Shown: in pieces, positions 56,765-64,000 of the stretch
Position numbering within the stretch: position 1 is the first letter of the stretch
Layout: each line of letters starts with the position of its first letter
From: Agapanthus africanus
Taxonomy: Eukaryota > Streptophyta > Magnoliopsida > Asparagales > Amaryllidaceae
Reading direction: 5' to 3'
Length of the DNA stretch: 64,000 nucleotides
Assembly: GCA_030015575.1 (NCBI GenBank)
Contig: CM057338.1
Location: 828,126,353-828,190,352, forward strand
The notes under the pieces: generated by a model
Databases searched by the model: none
The model's input: only the letters and a program-made list of their open reading frames with translations
Told to the model about the DNA's origin: nothing
Made by a program: the position numbers and the translations under genes

Positions 56765-58883
56765 TGAAAGTCTATCCTAGCACCACCATGAGATTTAAAC
56801 GGGCATCAAGCATGCAATTTTAAAAATTTCTAGGTGCTAAGCTAGACTAACTAAGAATCAAACTAGAATATTAGGGTTAACTATGATGATATCACAAAAA
56901 CTAGCTAAGAGAAGGATGCTACAACCTTTGTAGATCGTGTCCTTCTCTTCTCAAGCTCCGTGTAGTAGTTCACGCGACTCCACTAGGGTCCACTTGAAGT
57001 TGGATCGAGCTTCCTTTGCGATCTTCGTGCCGAAGATGATCCACCCGAAGCTCAGCTAATCCAAGCTATCTCTTCACTCAACTCTTTAGTGAAGGAAACA
57101 TACTACACTTAATTGCTAATCAAGTGTAGGATGGTAAAGTAGGGGTTTTGTTTGCTCACTAGAGATCTCACAAGCTCAAGGTTTCACAACTCATGTGAGG
57201 GATTGAGCTTAGAGGAGGCGAGGAAGAAGATGGAGAGAGTTAGAGAGGAGAACTCATCATATGAGCTCAAGAAAAAAATGGCTAAGGAAAAAATAAACCA
57301 ACCCCAAAAATGGCTCTACCCTTGCTCACTTATTGAAGCATGGATAAATTTCCAATAAATTTATTCAACCATTCTTCAATAGTGTTGCAAGACCAATACA
57401 TAAATAATAAAAGCCATGCCTTGCCCATCCCTCAAAAGTCTCCCCATTTTCCACCTCTTTTTCTATTTTCTAAAAATAGAAAATCAACCATGCTTCATAT
57501 AATATATATACCACATATATATATATTAATAAGCAAATAATCGGTGAGCAATAATATTAGTTAATATATAATTATATCAAATATAAATATATATCATATT
57601 ATTAAATCAACACTTGATTTAATAATCTGGTTATATCATATATAACCGACTAATATCATTTACCTGTATATCACATTATCAAATCAACACTTGATTCAAT
57701 AATCCGGTTATATCACATATAACATAACTGATAACAAATAACCGTCAGATTAGAATATGATATCACATACTCGTATTTAATCAGGCCCTCCGCACATATC
57801 AACATATGTGCCCTACTTCGTTTCGCTTGAACTAGGAAACTTCTGTGTGGGACTCTAAAGACTCGTCAATACGCCAGCAGTAGGTAATGATCATATCAGT
57901 TACCCACAAGCTGTCAGCGGTACTAGCTGGACGTAACGACTACCCAGGTATTGAGCGAAATAGAAGATCAATAAGCAAGCTTGTCCAAACTCCTATGAAG
58001 CCTATAAGTAACACTTACCGTAGAGTCCGGTCTCTTCGTCTGATATATCACATATCAAGTCTGGGGGTGGAATCGTCAGACCCCAATAACTTGATAAGTC
58101 ATGCCAATGTATGGCCTATAACGGTACGAGAAACTAATGATAACTCTTACCAGTAAATCTCATCAACAGCCTGGCCAGGAACTTCCTATTATAGCCAATC
58201 AAGCATAGCGCAACATCAACTCTCTATACCGGGAGAGACGAAACCCTCCTATCGCTCATTGCCTCTATGTGACTCGGGACTATACCCAAAATCCACCTGT
58301 TTGCATGACTCTTTTGAGCCGTGGTAGGGAGGAAATCAAAGCACAGTGGGAACCACATAAGACTCTTTGACGATCTCGGGTCTACAGACTAACCTGTACC
58401 AGTATCACCAGAGAACTGCTATCTTACGATAGGTATAGTACCATCTAAGAGTTCTCGGTGAGTCCTGTTCGGTATACCCATTCTCTAATGAGCACCTGTG
58501 TACAATCTTTGATGTCAAACACTAATGGATATGGAATCAACCATCGCCTCCTATAGGGTCAAGAAACATACACACTAGTCTACTCTGAAATATCGATGCC
58601 CTGTCTTGATACTCCCTCGACTAGGAACTGTTAAAGGATGTGCTTGTAGACTACACAAGTCCCAGTAGTATGATCTGCATCATAGTCCTGGTAGTCAAGC
58701 AAACATCCTAAGGGCTTTATCAACATGTATCAGAGAGACAGTATAATAATACAAGTGTACATGTTAAGATAAAGAGCAGCCAGATAGCATACTATCATGT
58801 CGAGCAAGAAAGTCCTCTATATATATGTCCAAGCATCCACTATATCATACAATAATGGCCTCTAGGGATACATATTCCTAATA
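56765..58883 (-). mobile_element. Z: solo LTR of an Angela-like copia element
   Basis: A 2119-bp LTR on the minus strand, from TATTAGGAATATGTATCCC (the first G of TG mutated) to ...AGACTTTCA, with a GATAA duplication and no internal sequence. It shares blocks with X and Y LTRs (GACTCTAAAGACTCG, GAGCCGTGGTAGGG) but is a distinct family. Solo LTRs arise by recombination between the two LTRs of one element. Open frames inside (57152-57358, 57340-57540, 57887-58156) have no support as genes. Confidence 0.93.
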
Positions 58884-58888
58884 GATAA

Positions 58889-59433
58889 TGGGAAATATTA
58901 GCGGCTAGATTGCCCTATTCCTGCTCTCAGCCAAGATCACCACCTTCCAGGACCATATTGATAAAGCAGTGGGTCTTGAAAGTCTTGAGCCAGCACAGCA
59001 GCCATATCATCCTAAAAAGGAATATAAAAAGGATGCCAATAAATCAGCATTCGTCGCCAATGTCCAGCCGGCTGGGGGCAAGTCTGTACTTATCCTTGGG
59101 GATGACTCTGAACCGATATCAAGCCAGGGCTCGAAAAAAGGGTCGTTCTTACAAGAGAAGATGAGTAAAAAGTATTCGTTCTTGAGAGAAAAGACGAAGA
59201 AAATTTTTGACTACGTGTTAATAGAGAAGTTGCTGCAGCTCTCAGAAAGTAAGTGCCCGGATCGAGCGAATAAGCCAGATTGTTGTGTCTTCAAGAATTG
59301 GGTTGAACAGCATTATAAAGCAGGTGTTCTAATTTTGTTCAAGAACGTCTTGGCTGATGCTCCAACAGAACATACAAATATAGTAGAAATCGACCCATTT
59401 CGGAAAGAGAACGGGCTTGATGGAGGAATATAG
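58889..59433 (+). pseudogene. G1 gag, C-terminal part of capsid and post-capsid region
   Basis: Begins IALFLLSAKITTFQ (end of Retrotrans_gag), then a Lys-rich linker and KKYSFLREKTKKIFDYVL ... CCVFKNWVEQHYKAG ... NVVEID-like sequence. This is the region that in plant gypsy Gag carries a Cys/His finger (YCxYHRxxGHxxxDCxxFKDW). Only the last Cys and FKNW remain, so the finger is deleted. A TAG at 59431-59433 is followed in the same frame by the next open segment. Confidence 0.8.
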
Positions 59434-61239
59434 GAAATGTTCCTATCCCCTAAGATGAAGAAAATGCTAAAGCGGCTTCATGAAGCTTTTGGTGCCACTT
59501 GGAAAGGTCATCTACATTCTCAAGTAGAACCAGAGGAAACTGAATTATGCGTATCAGCCAACACTCCCTCGACCTCTAAGTCAAGAGCACAAGTACCCTC
59601 ATCTTCTAAAAGTAAGAAGAAGGCCAAAAGGCCGGTGAAGCTGAAGGAAAGCAAAGAGGTCAAGTCGGCAATCCAGCAATACTTAGACTCTTTGGAAGAA
59701 TACGAACAGGGGGTCGTCTCACCAATCACTTTGGAGGATTACATGCGACACCTGTTCAAAGACGGGGACTCCAACTCTAAATCGGATGATGAAGCACCAT
59801 TAGTGGAAACATGTCACTTTATAGGTGTGTGGCCTGTTCAAGAGCCTACAGGGCAGCGTTTCAGGGAAAATACTGCACCCCCACTCTCAAGAGGAGAAGT
59901 AAATAATATGATCGTGAGTGCAATGAGGGTCAAAGATATAAAAATCAGGGCCCTCCGAAGCGAGACGCGGCATAGAACGAACTTATTAAGCATGCGTATA
60001 CACGCGTTGAAAGATAAGTTAACACGCATGGCCGGCATTTAAATAGAGGCTATACAATACAATCAAGAGTGGATCTATGACCTAGCCCAGATGCTTGACT
60101 AATGGATAACGACCACCATCTCCCAAATGAGAGATGATGAAGGCGAATAGCCGGCACGTGTCTCTGTGCCAGGGCCAAATGAAGCTTCCGCCTCAACCTT
60201 GAGACGAAGAAGGTCGAGTAAAAGAAAATCTATGATCAGGAAATCTAGAAAGGAGTATCGGCGAGTGAATGAGATGGAGCCGGTCCCTGAAGAAAATGAC
60301 GACTCAGTCAAACTTCTAGTAGAAGTCTGTAGAGTGATATATAATGTTTATCATTCGGAAAGAGAAACGGAAGATTGCCTCGGAGGCCCTTCCCTTCATA
60401 ATTCAGAACCGTATAGCGACAATTACGAACCCGAAGATAATGATGGCTTCACTCACAATGACGAACACATGGCTAATAACAGCAATGGTTTTTACTCTGC
60501 TAAAGAAAATCTTCTACCCGAAAGATTCGTGACCAGAAATGCAAGAAGGGGCGTGAGAAGATCAGGAAAAAAGAAAGTATCCTCCAGCAAAAGAAATTTG
60601 GAAACAGAGGTTACATATCTAAGTTCCATGGTCCACGGCTTTGTTAATTCTCTGAGGGCACGCGAGGAAGAAGCTATCGCCCTAAGAACCGAAGTTCAAA
60701 GAGTCAGCGACCTGTAGGAGGAGGCTATGGATGAAGTCCAAAGGAAAATATCGGATCTAGTATTCCTGCTCGATTGACTAGAAACAAACATCCTGTGGCG
60801 TCCCAATTACGAGCTAAGGATCCAAATAGAAAGCCAAGCATATGAACGTGCGAGGACCAAGCTGGAGGCACTCCAAAATGTCCCTATAGAAAATAATGAA
60901 GCTCAGTGTCCAACACGGAAAGAAAAACCTGCACAAAACACTGCTACAAAAGAAAGTCAATAAAAAGGAAAGAGATCTCCGAATCGATACATCCTCTTAC
61001 GATAAATAAGCCGGATATGGCAGAAGAAATCATAAAGAGGGAAAACCATGTCTCCACTTCAGAAAATAATTGAGCACTGACGCCAGGTTCGAAAAAGAAG
61101 GCTTGCGCGAGAAAGAAGTTCATGAAAGGAAAAGAAATATGCAGAGCCATTGTTGAATGGAGCGGCAATAAAATCAACTCCAATTCTGATCCCGAACATG
61201 AAAAGGAAGGAAATATCAAATCTCTAGCAGCCGCAGCCA

Positions 61240-61256
61240 AACTGAGAGGGGGCAAG
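61240..61256 (+). other. G1 polypurine tract (overlaps end of coding frame)
   Basis: AACTGAGAGGGGGCAAG, followed by TG at the W LTR. It is the usual purine form before a gypsy LTR, and here encodes KLRGGK. Confidence 0.65.
61252..61256. repeat. Presumed target-site duplication of W, left copy (GCAAG)
   Basis: Five bases outside the W 3' LTR. The other copy lies beyond the window. Confidence 0.5.
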
Positions 61257-62796
61257 TGATTTATGTGAAAAAGTGTTTGTAGAATAACCGCAATCAATAA
61301 AGGTGTCGCTTGTAGCTAGCCGAGATGAGTACGGGTCATCCGCAGGGAAACGTGGAATATTTTATTCTTACTTTAGGCTTGTTGAGAAAGAAAGGAGGAA
61401 GAAATAAGAATGGTTGTAGATTCTAGATCTACGTTAAATACGGATGCAAAATATAGATCTAGATTAATTATGGATGTAAGTTCAATATTAAAATGGGGCT
61501 TATAGGGTTCATTAGGATTTAGAAGTTATGGATGGTTAATTAAAGATTACTCTTTTTATCCTTTAATAGATTTAAAACTAGAACGACAGAGATGCATGTA
61601 GATTAGGGTTTCTGGAGGGAAAAGGGTTCCCACTTTTAACCCTTATCTCGACATGGAACTCCGTTCATATCTAGCCTTTACCAAAACAATCATTAATCTA
61701 ATCTCTAATTGCAGTCGAGACTAACAATAAATTGGTAGCGCGCCCGATTAGGATGTTAATGATTCTTTTAGTAAAGTTTGTAAACTTTATAAGACATAAA
61801 AAGAGTTTAAGGATTTTCATCATCCATTAATCTACCCTAATCCTATGAACCCTAACAAGCGGAGAATTACTCGCGCATGTTGGGAAAAGAAGATGAAAAG
61901 ACAGAGAGGGAAAACATAATGTAAAATGCAAAAGAATTAAATAAAACAACTACCTTTATTAATCAACTTGAACAATCTACACTTTATTCCTTAGAAAATG
62001 ATTACAAAAACTTGGTTTGCTTCTCGAACTCTTCCGAAGGAGGTAGATGAACAGTTGATGATCATCCTGGATGTGTGAGCCGTTTTGGACTTCGTGATCT
62101 CTTCGGCTTGATGCCTTCTAACTTTAGCCCTTGGTCCTTTATATAGCCCTCAAAGAAGAAAAACTAGTTACCATATATGGTGACTTCCTAATATGGTGAC
62201 TTTCCATATATGGATTCTGAGTCTCTGTCAGTATTGATTTTATGATTTTGGCAGATTTTTTATCCTGACATCTTGAACATCTTGATCTCTTGACCTGAGC
62301 TAAATCTTGCACAATATCTCTATGAATAATGTTAGTATTATTTATTAAATTAGAGAGAGTATCTTAATCACTATATATGGTAATAAATATTTAAGAAACT
62401 TGATTAAGAATATTTAATATGCTATTTAGTTTATATGGTAATAAATTTTTAAGAAACATGATTAAGAATATTTGATATGCTATGCATCTTTTAATTACTA
62501 AAATATTATGCATATATTTTGAAATATTATTCTAACCATTTGTATGATATTATATCTTTTAAGAATTGTGATTAGAATATTTGATATGATATGCATATTT
62601 TCAATTACCAAAATATTATATAAATATAAAATGCCTATATTTTCCTTCATAATATTAATTATAATATATAAACATATGGTAAATAGTATTTTGCAGATAA
62701 ATCCAAATATGTTTAATATTTATAATAAACACCTTTTATTATTTAAGAAATGTAAGGAAAATACTTATACCAAAGTGCAATATTTTCAACTGAACA
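61257..62796 (-). repeat. W 3' LTR
   Basis: The LTR is 1540 bp, TGTTCAGTTGAAAATATTGC ... CACATAAATCA on the minus strand. A TATA-like TATATAAA lies at 62138-62145 (minus). Confidence 0.85.
62138..62145 (-). promoter_or_regulatory. Possible TATA box in W LTR
   Basis: Minus-strand GGCTATATAAAGGACC, in the same relative region of the LTR as the G2 TATA box. Confidence 0.6.
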
Positions 62797-62811
62797 AATA
62801 CCCCCAAACTT
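62797..62811 (-). other. W polypurine tract
   Basis: Minus-strand AAGTTTGGGGGTATT, identical to that of G2. Confidence 0.92.
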
Positions 62812-64000
62812 AACTTTGATCGTCCCGAGCAAACTAGTTATTCAAGAGAAAGAGAAAAAGAAAAAGCAAATCTTAAATAGCACACTTTCGTAGGCAAACA
62901 CGATTGCACTTAGCACGTGCAACAAGCCGTTAAACCTCTAGGTGTCCCCAGTAGGAGGAGTGTTGTCTCCTGAGGGTTTTCAGCGGATTACACCCACAAA
63001 ATCCTATAATAAAAGAGAGATGGTGAAGGTTACATATAAAGATAAGAACTATAAAAGAAAGAACTTGAAAATAAGAGTTTTCAACTACACCAGTTTTTCG
63101 GTTGTCATGAGCCTTATCTTAATAGTCATGAAAAAATGTTAGAAATCACATCATCTCTTAATAAAACATCGTCATTATTCTTCATTCCTATCTTTTTTCC
63201 AAACATCGATCATATACCCCTACGTGTGTGTAAAATACATCCCTACACTCGAAGAATTCAATTCAAGCTATCATACTCTTGTCCATCTACCTCAGTACCT
63301 TTTAATTGATGAATATTTAGATGGAATTTGCTCACACACTTTCATGCGACCGTTAATACTTCTTGAGGTACTAACCGACCGATTACTCATGTGCTTACTT
63401 ATTAAGTGTATTCCTTGTCTTGCACCACCTAAGGCTTAGCAGTGACTCCCAGACCAGTTGGTCTAAGGCACTAGGTGATGATGCACCCTCGCTATATTTT
63501 TTTATTGCTGCCTTAGCGATAACAAAACCAATGTTCATTTTTCTCACCATTTTATATTTTATTCAATTTTTTATTTTCTTCATACTTTGGCTTTTAGACA
63601 AGAGCATTTCAAGGTATCCTCTACTATCCCGTGTTTCAAGACGTTTGTAAGTGCGTATAGTAGGGTATCAACGTTCAAATGTTTGGCTTCCAGAATAGGA
63701 ACTATTTTTCAGACTTATTTTTATCCTCAAATTAGTGACTTCTTTCATCTTACTAACCCTTGGGACAACGGCTCATAATTACTTATTACTAGTTCGTTTA
63801 AGAAAACTTCTAATTTTCTAGGTTTTCTTAAAATTTTCCAATCTTTTGGATGTAATTTTTCACTATCTAATCTTTTATTATCTTATTTATGTACAAAATT
63901 ATTTTTTATCTTTTGAAATTATTTTAAATTTTTTATATGTTTTTCAAAATGTTTTGTGCTTATGCAAAGTATGATGCAAATGATGCGTAAATAAGCACAA
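62812..64000 (-). other. W 3' untranslated region
   Basis: Non-coding. Blocks colinear with G2: 62930-63005 with 54900-54975, 63210-63250 with 54590-54625, 63340-63370 with 54465-54495, 63433-63475 with 54355-54405, and 63600-63650 with 54180-54240. The last 280 bp are AT-rich with nothing recognisable. Confidence 0.78.

Larger units (their letters stand above)
36973..61256 (+). mobile_element. G1: old pol-less Ty3/gypsy element hosting the other insertions
   Basis: Four plus-strand segments (36973-38058, 48181-48962, 56400-56764, 58889-61256) join in one reading frame after removal of Y2, G2 and the solo LTR Z. The joined frame contains a Retrotrans_gag domain and then an unusual C-terminal extension. 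It ends in LRGGK, where the codons also form a polypurine tract, GAGAGGGGGCAAG. No protease, reverse transcriptase or integrase is seen. Many nonsense codons indicate an old, dead copy. The 5' end (beyond X2) and the 3' LTR (beyond W) are not in the window. Confidence 0.82.
59434..61256 (+). pseudogene. G1 C-terminal extension of gag: unknown, Lys/Glu-rich, coiled-coil-like
   Basis: The gag frame continues past stops through 59437-60042 (201 codons), 60166-60717 (183 codons) and on to about 60960. The final part, from about 61122, reads KGKEICRAIVEWSGNK ... AAAAKLRGGK. I do not recognise it. It has basic and acidic clusters (SKSKKKAKRPVKLKESKE, RRRRSSKRKSMIRKSRKEYRR) and heptad-like stretches around RNLETEVTYLSSMV and REEEAIALRTEVQRV. 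There is no protease, RT or integrase in the remaining space before the polypurine tract, so G1 was a gag-only, non-autonomous element. Stops: TAG 59431, TAA 60040, TAA near 60094, TAG near 60148, TAG 60715 and others. Confidence 0.65.
61257..64000 (-). mobile_element. W: gypsy-like element related to G2, cut by window edge
   Basis: A minus-strand element with 3' LTR 61257-62796, polypurine tract 62797-62811, and the 3' untranslated region running off the window. Similarity to G2 is clear in the LTR end (CCCTGCGGATGACCCGTACTCAT; CTTTATTGATTGCGGTTA) and in colinear blocks of the 3' region. No long open frame is present in the visible part; whether W carries the G2-type ORF cannot be seen here. 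Confidence 0.85.

Noticed and set aside
57152..58156. Short frames within solo LTR Z
   Set aside because: LTR sequence without domains, not conserved in frame with related LTRs.
61257..62796. 3' LTR of G1 on the plus strand, directly after the G1 polypurine tract
   Set aside because: Its other end carries a reversed polypurine tract identical to that of G2, and the LTR end resembles G2 in reverse. It is the 3' LTR of a minus-strand element.
1..64000. Host genes, tRNA, rRNA, CRISPR, bacterial or organelle sequence
   Set aside because: Every long open frame belongs to, or overlaps, a retroelement. No tRNA fold, rRNA stretch or regularly spaced repeat array was seen.

Overview
The window is repeat DNA from a flowering-plant (angiosperm) nuclear genome, probably a large one. 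I find no host gene, tRNA, rRNA or CRISPR array. Every stretch can be assigned to LTR retrotransposons. Evidence for a plant: Ty1/copia polyproteins with an initiator-Met-tRNA-type primer site (TGGTATCAGAGCC), LTRs beginning like the Angela/BARE (Tork) group (TGTTAG...ATGCCCTAGAGGCC), and a Ty3/gypsy element with a tRNA-Asp-type primer site (TGGTGCCGTTGCCGGGGA). I cannot name the species.

The layout is a deep nest. The visible substrate is an old, plus-strand gypsy element without pol (called G1 here), seen at 36973-38058, 48181-48962, 56400-56764 and 58889-61256. Inserted into it are: X2 (copia, minus, 1-36972, its left end off the window); Y2 (copia, minus, 38059-48175, near-complete gag-pol); G2 (gypsy-like, plus, 48963-56394, young, with an unknown 656-codon ORF); a solo copia LTR, Z (56765-58883); and W (minus, 61257 to beyond 64000, related to G2). 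X2 is itself split by Y1 (copia, minus, 3207-22327) and X3 (copia, plus, 24297-33893). Y1 is split inside its 5' LTR by X1 (copia, plus, 11470-20470), whose 3' LTR was hit by a Z-type LTR and then partly deleted. Target-site duplications support the insertions: CCAGA (Y1), GAGCC (X1), GTTAC (X3), GCTAC/GTTAC (Y2), ACCAT (G2), GATAA (Z).

The copia elements form two related families. Y (LTR starts TGTTAGTGTATATGCCC) carries gag, protease, integrase, reverse transcriptase and RNase H. X (LTR starts TGTTGGATATAGTGCCC) has no recognisable gag. In its place is a non-coding unit of about 400 bp, duplicated in tandem, followed by a decayed pol. X and Y share primer site, polypurine tract, a conserved leader block, a leader hairpin at a fixed distance from the LTR, and a triplicated leader motif. 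X therefore looks like a non-autonomous partner of Y-type elements.

The most unusual signals are in non-coding RNA. They are: (1) a 16-nt leader motif present three times per copia element, whose central bases differ between elements but agree within an element; (2) a GC-rich CCGCGG hairpin 208-215 nt from the LTR in all five copia leaders, with a similar one in the gypsy G2 leader; (3) LTR hairpins whose arms differ between families while pairing is mostly kept; (4) the intact unknown ORF of G2.
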